Below are positions 24,124 through 36,900 of a DNA stretch of 64,000 bases, in pieces; position 1 is the first letter of the stretch; each line of letters opens with the position of its first letter. The stretch is from Mactromeris polynyma (Eukaryota; Mollusca; Bivalvia; Venerida; Mactridae). The stretch spans positions 62,001 to 126,000 of the forward strand of contig JASFXZ010000111.1 of assembly GCA_032209605.1 (NCBI GenBank), read 5' to 3'. Made by a program: the position numbers and the translations under genes. The notes below the pieces were generated by a model that saw only the letters and a program-made list of their open reading frames with translations, had not been told where the DNA came from and searched no databases.

Positions 24124-24988
24124 CTTACAAAACTGTGTAAGTTTATAAAAGCCGTTCAGGCATAAAAAACTAGATTTTTTACTTGTGCCAGACTTTGGGC
24201 ATGTGGGTTATCGTGAAGACAGCACTATTATCAGTAGGTTAAAGGACAACGTTCAAAGGCACCACTGACCTTGACCTTGAAGGTAGTTACCTGGGTCTTG
24301 TTCGCAACTCGTCAGTATCTTATGGTGGTCTCTAATGCCAAACTATTTCTAAATCCCTCCATGAGTGACAAAGTTATGAATGACAAGATATGAACGGGAC
24401 AAGAAATCAGGTTGTACAAAGTTCAGATTGTGCAGTGACCTCGACGCAAGGGACACATCCACATTCTATGGTGAACACTTTTGGCATGTTATTTCGAAAT
24501 CCCACAATGACTAACAAAGATGGACCATACACGAAATTGGGACAGACGTGAAACGCGGATATAATAATCAACACAAAAGTACATTCTCTTGTAGAATAAA
24601 ATCATACTACATTTGTAAGAAATATACACTTGCCCAAGTAAAGCCTTTGAAATTTTGGAATGATATACATATTGATAAGCTGCATAATGGTAGAGTTGAG
24701 TTCCCGCCTCATGATCAAAGGTGAAATCCCTACCACAGCAAGGTGAACCTTGGTTAGCAGAAACACTGCCTCAATAGTTTGCAATCCATGGCAGAAAACC
24801 ATATCTACTAGTATAATCAATATTTCTGAATTGCTTTCTACCTAGAACAAAGACCCATCTAGAGCCAATATAACGAGCGCTGATAAGGACAACTAACTTC
24901 ATATTCAAACACATTTCTACTCCATTGGTCGTAGATCTGGCAAGCTATTAGAAAATTAAAATACGCAGAAGTATTCAAGGTAAGAATT

Positions 24989-27900
24989 TCAGTTCTCTTT
25001 GTTCATCTGTAGAATTTTATCTTTGTTCAAGTCAAATTTCTTGAACATTTCGTCCAATTCACAATCTGTGTTGATTACCTGAAAATATGAAGAAGTGATC
25101 CAATGTATTAACCACTCATTTTAATGTCAAGCGACACAATGTTTTTGTTCATTTATTGATAAATTAACATACCACAGATAGTATTTTCTCCAATTGATCA
25201 ATTTCCTCTATACAAACATAGTGATTAATAATCTGTCCAATTTAATCAGGTATGTACAAATCAGGTCATTCTATTATAGTAGTGGGTCTCCACAAAGTCA
25301 TGAAGTTTTCTTTATTTTGCCATTGAGCATTATCAGCCTTGGTGTAAATTATAGAACACAATATTTTACAAAGCTATTAAATGCATACACTATTCAGAAC
25401 TAAAAATTGTTCGTCAAAGTGAGGTAGGTAGGTAATCAATTTTTTTATAATATTTTTATGATCAGACTAGTGTAAACTATTAATTCCCACTCAGACCCCT
25501 CGATTTTATTTTCTACTAGGGACCATTTTCATGGGTAGGTAAGGTTAAGCCTAACAAACACTTTTTGATTATGACTAAATGTACAGATTTGTTAAAAGAT
25601 CATATTATAAAGTAAATGAATGAATTTAGAATATGCCAAAAAGATGTAACAATATAAACCATGTAGGGGTGTCATCAATAGGCATATCTTTACATTATGG
25701 ATGAAAATGAGTTGGCTAGGGGGCTAACCCCTTGCAATGGCTCTCTGTTCGCAGTCTGGGGGCTAACCCCTTGCAGTGGCTCTCTGTTCGCAGTCTGGGG
25801 GCTAACCCCTTGCAGTGGCTCTCTGTTCGCAGTCTGGGGGCTAACCCCTTGCAATGGCTCTCTGTTCGCAGTCTGGGGGCTAACCCCTTGCAGTGGCTCT
25901 CTGTTCGCAGTCTGGGGGCTAACCCCTTGCAGTGGCTCTCTGATCGCCGTCTGGTTTCAGGATTGTCGCTTGAAGTCTGGCATCATATGTGCATGATAAA
26001 GCACCTAGTCACATTAACCTCCCATCTAGCCGACCAGTTCTAGCACAACACAAATGCACAGTGGTATAAACATTGTACAAGTTGCTATTATACATATTGC
26101 ATACATACCAAAACTTGACAAGGAGCTTTAAACTTCTCTTGTTTCATCAACCAGTCTTCATGCAGGGAGTTTAAAGATTTCAAATAATCCTGCAGAACAT
26201 AGCAAAACACAAAGTAACATTCTGAAGCTACCTTTTATCAACTTCAGTAAGAAAAATTGGAATATAGAAATACCTAATTGTTTAATAGAAATACCTAATT
26301 GTTTAATAGAAATACCTAATTGTTTAATAGAAATAACTAATTGTTTAAGTGCTATTTTACAACAAAAATTCATTAATCAATGAACTTGATAGGCCTATAA
26401 ACTGGCGTGTGGAAATTTGGCTTTTTATGTATTTCTATTGGCTTGGTCTACAACAGGTGATTCTTCACTTATCCGCCCAAATAACACCATGTTATGACAT
26501 AAGCCGCTTTATCAAATCAAACTTGTGAATTGACTTTTTGAATACAGATGTTTTTATTGTCATAATACACTGTATTGATTCTTTGTGCTCGGAATTTTGT
26601 TTCCCTTTTTAGTAAAAAACGACGCAAAATTCCCCTTTCTCACGGCCCCGGCCCCATTCCCAAAAAGTAGAAAGACAGCCCTGTAACAGACAAGATAAAC
26701 ACCAAGCACTTATACTTACAATGGGCACAGCTTGTTCCTCATGTCTATTCCTTTTCTTAATTCTGTTTTGACAAGTCTCGGGCGATGCTTGTAAGTACAC
26801 TGAAAACAAAACAATATTGCAACATTCAAACAATCAGGAATGAGAATGGCAAAAAGAGAAACCAGCAGAAAGGCCAGGGTTCTATACACTTAAGGACTAT
26901 GCCATCTAAAAATAACACTACCAATCTACCAAACATCCATGTTAGTAAAACACTTTTGTGTCATTGAAATATGGTAATCATGCACCCTCAAGCCCAAAAC
27001 TTTTTCATCGGGTCAAAGGAAGCAGAAATACGCTGATTAGTGGAAAAATCTCATGCCTGAACAATAGAATCACTCATCTGATAGCTTCATTTCACACCTG
27101 TAGTTGACTGAAATGGTTTACTAATGAGTATTAAGGTACTGTACAGTAAAATTCACAAATTCAATTTTAATTACCAAGGGGAAGTAATATTTGTGACATT
27201 CTGCGAGTCCAGTCAGACCCGAAACTTAAATAACAGAGCTAATACTTTGTCCTGCAAAGTTTTCTACGCCACTTTGACGTGCAAACTAATTTCCCCTTCA
27301 TGCGCCTCATGACCCATTTTTGCTTACGGCTCGACTTGATAACTTTTATCGCTTGATGTCAGCAGATATTACCAGAAATTGACAATTGATCTTCAAACAA
27401 GAATTAATAAATAATGAAAAAATTACACGTGTACTTGTATTAATATTCAGAACGATAGATTTAATAAGGTTTGAGCCAAATTCTGCTCAATAAAGTCCAT
27501 GTGATCAGACGCTTGAAAATTAATTTTAGAACAAGCGCACGCTTATCAATGGGTATTGAAGTACCTTATGGGGGTATACAATACAGGCAATATTCGTGCA
27601 AGTGAAAAATAAATTATTTATTCACGAAAAGTATTGGATAAGGAAGACGTTTTAATTATAGAGACAATTCATGACTGAATCAGACAAAACATATTTATAA
27701 TGCAAAAACCTAAACAATACATAATATAGATACAACATTTAGAACCTTGCTCGGTTTGTTTAGTTCTGATGAAAAGTTGGATTTGCAGTATAATTTGTTA
27801 TACAAGTTGTTGACAGGGTATATGGGGGAATATAATTCACCTGTCTGCGAAGACTGCGATTCATATAACCCTCGGCTAATGCCTCGGGTTATATGGCACA

Positions 27901-30900
27901 CAAACAGGTTATATTCCAGAATAATGCATTATCGGTGTCTATAGATCGTCTGAGAAAATATTTACTTATGTAGTTATAGTATACCCACATGCCAACTCGT
28001 AAGACTAATTGTGTAGAAAGCCAAAGATAAATACAGGCAACTAGACAACTGTGAAATTATACTGATAGAGGTCAAGAGAACCAGCTTTATTTTAAAAGCT
28101 ATAACACTAGACACTACAGATAGGTTCTCTCTGCGCATTAAGAAAACAAACAGTTATCGTACCAATGAGATCAATATGCATATCTTCATTCTCTTGTATC
28201 CAGTTGTACCATTCTGACAGAATAGCGTAGTCAACTTCAGGCATTAAACCACTGAAAAACATATATGCAAATATGAACAAAGACTAAATGAACGCTGCTA
28301 TGGGATATACAACCTCTTCAGTAAGTGACATCACTTCAAGACATCTAGCCACATGTGATGTCACTATTTGCAAGCAGGAAATACCATTTACTCCATACGG
28401 TCACTTCGTTTTCATATTGCCATATAAGGCAAATATTGCTTACTGTCCGTACTTAGTGACATCACATGTGATGTTTTCTGGAAATGACGTCACTTAAAGA
28501 AGAGGTTGGAAATCGTACAGCGGCGCACAAATGTTGATGGGACCAACACGCATATTTAAATCTCTCCCATCATTTTATAATTTAGAATTCCAAATTATCA
28601 CAACGACTGTAAATGAGTTTATCTATTTTCATCAGCAAAGTGATTAATAGTGACACGCCTTTATTTAGAACAACAGTGCTGTATTCCAGCAAGTTACATG
28701 ACCAAAATTGTTGGGTGAAGCCAACAAAATATAATCATTTATTTCATGCTTTCCAGTGACTTACAGCGGAGCAGCGGTGAACTTGTGAGCTTCTGACTTA
28801 AATACTGCGTCTGCTGCTCACGTCTGCTGCTCACGTCTGCTGCTCACGTCTGCTGCTCACTCGGTGAAATAACTTTCAATCTTACACCAAAACATACAAA
28901 TATTCTCTGTATCTTTTCAATTTTATTTTTGAAGTGTTATAAAAAAAACATAATTTCAGTTCCAGTAGTGTTGTAAAAACTCACCCTTTGTACAAATTTT
29001 CAACAAAACAATATCTAGCACTATACAGAGATCTTTCAATCATCTTAATGGGACAATCCTACAATAGAACAAACACATTTACACATACTATAGCCTCAAC
29101 AAAGTTGGTATTTAATCTTTATTATACATAATACTGTTTAACATAGCAATTTACAAGTTTAAAGATCTGTGCGATACGATACATATCACGATATCCCTCT
29201 CACAATATGATACATATCACGATATCCCTCTCACAATACGATTTCTATCACGATATCCCTCTCACAATACGATTTCTATCACGATATCCCTCTCACAATA
29301 TGATACATATCACGATATCCCTCTCACAATACAATTTCTATCATGGTATCCCTCTCACAATACGATACATATCACGATATCCCTCTCACAATATGAAACA
29401 TATCAAGATATCCCTCTCACAATACGATATCTATCGCGATATCCCTCTCACAATACGATACATATCCCTCTCACAATATGATACATATCAAGATATCCCT
29501 CTCACAATACGATATCTATCACGATATCCCTCTCACAATACGATATCTATCACGATATCCCTCTCACAATATGATACATATCAAGATATCCCTCTCACAA
29601 TACGATATCTATCACGATATCCCTCTCACAATACGATATCTATCACGATATCCCTCTCACAATACGATATCTACCATGATATCCCTCTCACAATACGATA
29701 TCTACCACGATATATCGTAAAGAATAACTAAAATGCTCTAATTGCCACACTTGTTAGCATTAATGGTAAGGTTACATTAACTAATGGCATTAATTAAGAA
29801 TATTTACTTCACAATCCTTCTAGTTACGAACAAAACACAAATGACTAAAACGTGACTAAAGTATTTAGTATTCAGTCATGACGAATACGCATCAGACAGT
29901 AGGACCTGACCGATAAAAGAAGGCCTGTGCCTCGTTCCGAATGTCCGATATGGTACGGTACTGATCGGACGGGTTTTACAACATCCGTTGCTGATTACAC
30001 AATGCTGTCTTCTTATGCGCACCGATTAACTTTCAGACATTTAAACTTTGATTGTGTGGTCAAAAAAGCATGTTAAAGTAAATAATAATTTTTAACTGTT
30101 ATTTATCGAAATACGCCAATTATTAACCCATTTCTGTTCGATTTGTTTACTTTCACTTTGAAATGAGCGGTCATATAGCCGCACAAAATCCTGTCAGAAA
30201 ATGAAAAAAACTTTTTTTTGAAAATTTTGCATTGTAGACAATGATTGGTAGAGTTGTCAAAATGGACATTTCTGGAAGAATGCGGTACAATTCAACTCAA
30301 TATCTTAATATTTTGAGAGTTGTCAATAGAATTGTCTGACAAGTCTTGGAAGTCATTCGCCATGACTGATAATTGCAATGGTTTCAATGCACTACATTCA
30401 CTGCTTGACATATGTGTTTACAGTTTCAATTTGGCAACGTATTTATGAGTACTCAGGTTCACTGGTATGCAACCATGTCAATCGTGATGCAGTTCTAAAC
30501 GACGACGCGTCATCGATTCGCAACGAAAAATGTCATCGTTTCTCTCCTGTTATGAGGACACATCTCGGTAAGTATGTATCTTATGTTGTTTTTAAAACAA
30601 AGCAAATGTTTCTTCTTCGTTTTTCAGCCAGGGTATGAACCACGGTGCATGTCTATGTCCTTCAGTATTTATTTCGGCTACACTAGTACGAGTGAAATTG
30701 GTATTTTGTCATATTATCGTTTAGAATCGTTTACTTTGGAGTGTATTTTATCATTGCAGTTCAATGGCTTAAAAACATACATTTTAATCACAACTTTGAT
30801 TTTCTCAGTATAACATTGTCCATATAATGCCAAAACAACTAATTTCACACAAAATAACGCCTGGTAACTGTATATTTTACGATTAAGTTTTCTTCGCATG

Positions 30901-33900
30901 TCATGGTTTCTCGCAGAGTGTGTCATGATGTCTCAACGAAATCGGATTTTGTGTAATGATCTCTAAACGAAAGCATTTAATGCAAATGGAATAGTTTCTA
31001 AGCGTTTCTAATTTAGTTTCAGGATAACAAGAGATCAATTACGAATCTCTGTTAGTAAAATGGTAAGAGCGTACTCTTATTCTTGAATTTAATGTGTTTC
31101 TTTTTATATAAATTTTAAGAATGAATTGCTTATTTGATCATATTTGCTGCAAATCTTCAGTCTACAACCTACGATCAGAAAACCATTCCATAAACTTGAG
31201 TAAGAAGTCAAGAGTTATCTCGTGCTGACAGGAATACTCCTTTTACCACTGTTATCCAAATTGTTCCAGCCCAGTCGAGTGTGCACAATGACCACCATGG
31301 ATGCATTTGTATACGTTGCACTTGCATGCATCATTTCGGCATCAAACGTCATGAAATTGTTTACCGGCGGACTACTAGCGTTTGCTTGCACCCTTACTGA
31401 ACAAATCGTTTTGTTTTGTTTAAATCATTTAAGTTAAATGAGTTGCGCATCATATTATCAATCTTAAGACCACTTTGTTGTATACACTTGCATCGACCTG
31501 TTTCGCTACTTTTACTTCTGTTTCAGGATCACCGATTTAAATGCAGCTTTTGCGACATATGGAATGACAGCGCAGAGAGGGCAGTAAGGCATTGTATACG
31601 TTATCATAAACATGAAAAAATGGCATTTCTGCAGTTTTTAATATGTGATGGCAAAGTGAAGTTTAAATCACGTTCTTTTACTGTGTTTGGTAGGGATATA
31701 GAATGTGATCCTAACAATGTGTTTCTCAATAAACAGACTGGTAAGCTAATTATTCCAATAGGTAAGGTGTGTTGCTCAGGTCTGGCTTGCATCTCTGTCG
31801 GTTCCACGACCACAATATTACTTAGTTCCAGCGTATTAACGAAAACAGATTCTCCATCATAGGGAACTCCCATGGTCGTCGTTTAGTATCTGTAACACCT
31901 TTGTTTAGAAACGATGACATAATATTTGATTTCGTTTAGTAATGGTGACATTTGTTGAGGCATCGATAACATCATTTAACACCAAACAAAGCTTTATTTT
32001 ACATCGAAAATAGATCAAGTGCACATGATTTTATATAACATGAGTATAAAATTCATTAAAACTCTTGTTGTGCATTATTCCATTGCCGTTTAAAGTATAT
32101 TTACTGAAAAAAATGATATTTAATAATATTTCTTAAACCTCAGTTGTACAATTGTGCCAATAATTGTGTTTATCCGTATAATTTCCGAAAACATAACATT
32201 GAATACATAAGCTGGGATTACATACTGTCAAAAGTTGAATTACGCAGCCAAGAAAAATCACGATCGTCTCTGGAACTTAATTATTTTAGACTTCCATACA
32301 GCGAAATGAACTGCATGTCCTCGTTAGTGGAGAGAAACGATGACATTTTTCGTTGCGAATCGATGACGTGTCGTCGTTTAGAACTGCATCACGCATTGAC
32401 ATGGTTGCATACCAGTGAGGTTAGTTTACACAAGAACGTGGACAAGCTTAACATTTTTCCTTACATTCAATGAACAAAAATGGCGGATCATTACATGGAT
32501 TTTACTCAAAACGTATTGATATGTGTATCGAGAGAGCTTGCATCGTGATGCATCGATTGATCGATTAATCATCTCACCCCTAAACAATAGGAACTTTTTA
32601 TTGACACTGATGCTACAAATGAAAGGCAAGCTAGTCTGATAAATACTGAAGTGAGGGTATAATCATGTTTTATCACAGTCAGTCAGTAGACCTTCAGCAT
32701 ATTGGAGGTCACTCTGTAGACCTTCAGCATATTGGAGGTCACTCTGTAGACCTTCAGCATATTGGAAATAGACCGTCAGAATATTAATTTCTTTCAGGCA
32801 CTTACCGATTCTTTTCTGTGAACTTCAGCCATTGTAAGCTGTACATATGATTGAAAGGCAAGACTCCAACGTGAAGCATCTTTGTACATCATCTCCTGTT
32901 TAAGAAACATACTTTATAAAATATCCGATAACAAACAAATCACTAAATTTATAACCCAGGGACTTCCCAAGATGTGTTCAAGAGCTGGTGCATAAGTGTG
33001 CAAAGGAGTGCTGTCATCGATAGAAACGATTTAAATATTATCATTGATCAATATTTTTCTGTCGATCGTTTATCAATACATATCTTAAAAATCAATACTT
33101 ATGAATAATAAATACATGACTGAAAACGAAATTTCATACAAAACTAAAAAGGAAGCTGGTGTGCTGTCAAAAGGCTGTCTAAAACCTTAATATCAAATGT
33201 GTTCAAGGCAAAATAAACAACTGGGTCCCGTTTCATTAACATTCTTGGTATATTCAGTATACATTTCATCTTGCTATATTATGTTGTTCCCAAAATATCA
33301 CTTAAAAGCAAATATGGCTATTTTCTAGGGTATATATTCATTATATTGCCTTACTTAGAAATCCATGAGTGGATGATTGGCTGCCAATGAAGTCAAAAAA
33401 TGTTCACAAATAATAATATTCAATAAATATTAGTCTTTTAATTGATATAACACTTAGAAACATAACAAAAATAATAAGAATGTGTACAGACAAAGGTGAA
33501 GTAATGTCATTATCATTGTTGCTATATCTACATCTATATAGTATACATTTTAAAATTATGAAAAAATCCATTTGAAAAAAAATTTGTTTCCTTCCTACCT
33601 GCCCTATTTTGATGGGCTAGGGTTCCCGGGAGGGGAAACAAACATATGTTGCTACCTACCCTATTTTGATGGGCTAGGGTTCCCGGGAGGGGAAACAAAC
33701 ATATCTTTAATGTTGGCCCTACATAATTGACCATGTATTACAAAATTGTCACACATACCAGAGTATTATATCCTTGAACATCTTTCCATTTAAACACCGG
33801 CTCAGGTACAACCTGTTAAAACAAAACAGATAAACAATAACTCAGTGTTATAGACACAATCCTACCAAGAAAATGTACATAAAATAGCACAGACCTTCAC

Positions 33901-36900
33901 ATCAATGCTGGGCTTGTTCTTATTGTACTGTGAACATTGCCTTAGCATAAAATATATTAAAAACTAGTTATGTCCATAGTACAAGGATGCCCCAGATTGT
34001 TACTTAAATCAAACTTTACCTGTATTTTATCCTCATAAGTTTATGTGCCCAATACGAATTGAAGCCATCCATCCTGTAAGCAAACCAGTTTTTCACACGG
34101 ACAGACAGAGGTAACACTTTATGCCCCCATTTCGAATGATGGGGACATCAAAATCAATTGCAAATTCGAACTGGGAAATATGAAGTTGATTTTATTAAAA
34201 GAGGCAGCACAAGACAATAACTGATATTCCATGTGGATCCAACCGGAAAAATAAAAGTGGAGTTGAGTTTATTTACCCTCGCCACCGGGATATCCCATAT
34301 GGGCGTCCCATATAAAAGTCCCTACTAACCCACCTTGAATAGTCTGTAAACAAAAACAGTTTGTTACAAATACATAATCATTATTTACATACATGTAGTA
34401 GTGTACTATATATATATACTAGTCAAACTAAACCTAGTGATTTTGAGTCAGCTTCACAATTAAAACAAAAATCAAATATTGATGGCAATTAAATATAAAG
34501 ATATACATTTAATTATAATTCAACATTACCTCCACTTGCTTTTGCCTCCTGAAATATTCCAGACATGTTGATTTTCCACTTCCTATATTGCCCTCAACAG
34601 CAACCTGAAAAATCAGTCAACACAATTCACAAATTGAATAGACCATTCACCGAAATGAAATGTCACATTAGAATCAAACATTATTTTTAAGGTTTAAACT
34701 TATAAACTCAAGCTTTTAACCCCATACAAAATCATAACACCTGAAACCGAGGGTATCCTAACTAAGCTATACATTTGCCACCTACCACAAGGCCAAAATT
34801 AAACAAGTCTTTGTTAGCCCTTTATCGACCCTAGATTTTAGAGGTGGGTAGGTTACTAGGTAGGTAAGAAAAATAGTTTATATAGTTTGGAAATTTAATT
34901 TCAAACACATAGCCATATGGCAGAATTGAAGTGTTTTAACCTCTTTATGTTAAATTTATTATATGTTGTGCTAGTAATAGAATATGAATTATGACAGAAT
35001 TTATAGTACTTAACTATCTGCTATTGTTGGTCAACACACATGTTGTATTTAATGTAAATTAATTGTGTCTTCTTCGCAACTGTATGTTTGATAAATCCTG
35101 TACATACATGTATTTGTAAATATGTTGTCCTCATGGGCTGCGAGGTTTATTGGATTATGAAATCAAGTATATCTATCTTTTATTGTTTATAAGTAATCAT
35201 AATCTTCAACTTTTTCAGCTGGCACTATTTTTAACGTATATCTGACCAGATTGCTGTGCTTACCGTAAATGGCTTTTTTGTCCGAGGCAGCCTCTTTTGT
35301 GTTGGTTGAACATTTCCTGAAATTAAAGTCAAAATACTGTTAGAATTTATACATCAACAGCGATTTTTTTGCCCCAAAATGGGGCCGAAATTCATAGCTT
35401 TCAATGCAGATTATGTCTACAGCCGTTATAATTATTGGACATGGTCAGATAACTTATAAATAGGGCCATCCTTAAAAAATTGTCTGATTGCAGGGGTTTC
35501 ATTTGACCCCTGAATTTTCCAAAATGCCATATTTTTACCCTTATAACTCTGGCAGAAGGGTCAATTTTTCTCTAAATTAAAGGTATTTTAGTTATAAAAT
35601 GGCAAATTCCCGTTGAAAATTATCAAAATGACACTCAAGATTCAGAACCCAGTGGAACCCTGTTACTGGCATAACCCTTTTTACTCCCAACTACTCTTTA
35701 AAAATGGTCGCTACCCAAAAAACATTTTAGAAATTAGAAGAGACCCTTTTTGGGCGCTACGTAAGTACGTTACCTTACCGAAATGATTTCCATTACCGAA
35801 ATCTTCTTCAAAGACAACATAAGCAATAAATAATTCTATTTTTTTGTTTTAATATTAAATATTGGGCCAATTTAAATTTACAGACAAAAAGTCTAGGAAA
35901 AATATTGCATAATAAGAACAATTTAGACGATTATGTCATCCAAAATCAAATCGCCACTACCGACATACGATCGTCGCCATTTTCCATTACAGAAATCTGC
36001 TTGTAATACAACATTTGCAATATATATTGCTAATTTGTCGTTGTAATATTAACTATTAAGTTGATTTAAATATACAGACAAAAAATGAAAGAAAAATATT
36101 GCATATTAAGAACAATTAGACGATTGTGACTACGAAATCCATTCGTCGGTACCAAAATTCATTCGGCGGTTCCGAAATCCATTTGGCGGTAGAGAAATTA
36201 CAAACAATTTCAATTTATGCTAAAACAAATTAGTTGCTAGTATAATAAGTTTATAAGTGCATTCTAAATATAGGTAACCAGATTAACGTATATGTTCGAG
36301 TTATTTACAAGATTTACTTCCCGTGGATTTTAATATTTCAGCTTAAAGTTATCTCCCCTAACAGTTGTGAATTATCAGTCCTCAAAAAATGTATACGATC
36401 ATTTCTTATATGATCCAGAATTCGTTGTCCAGGAATTTCTGTTACATCTCAAAAAGCTTGGTGTCCAACATTTTCATCAAATAGTTCAATCAAAATAAGG
36501 ATGGTAAATTGTTCATTGAAGCAAAAGAGTTACTCCACAAAAATATTAGGACTGTATGTTATGATCTTAATATAATTATGACCACTTCTCATTTTCTCAG
36601 AGCTTTGAGATGTAACAAAGTGTCAATGAAAGTTATTGCCTTTTCATACAAGAAAATCTTATGCAAACACCCTTTTACGTTTTTTTTGGAATGCAATATA
36701 CTCAAACTATTTATGCTTTAATCACTTCTATCCCTTTAATAAAGAATAAAAGTGTTATTTATATATTTATTCTGAGATGTAACAGGACGCAAAAAAAACA
36801 TTGTTTACTTCATCATTTAGGTGCAAAACAATGGTTTTGCATACATGGTATTCCTTATTGCTTGCTAATTGTATTGTAGTTCTTTTGAATGTGTAATGCT

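Larger units (their letters stand above)
20379..24988. other. convergent intergenic region between DNAJC11 and the kinase gene
   Basis: No gene is recognised. It contains the MITE at 22179, the hairpin repeat at 23991, a cluster of 'gaatattcg' palindromes near 21265-21335, and a box A/B-like degraded SINE remnant near 22690-22760. The kinase 3' UTR must extend into the right part; minus-strand AATAAA complements occur near 23851 and 23674. Confidence 0.6.

Noticed and set aside
25697..26043. Repetitive ORFs ([13 protein letters not shown])
   Set aside because: Produced by the 39-bp minisatellite.
28288..28497. ORF with [12 protein letters not shown], similar to the minus ORF at 16881
   Set aside because: The similarity is that of two copies of one MITE, not of a protein family.
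29207..29731. 174-codon repetitive ORF
   Set aside because: Translation of the 31-bp minisatellite; it lies in a kinase intron.
31604..31873. 89-codon minus-strand ORF
   Set aside because: Antisense of the zinc-finger exon; no domain of its own.
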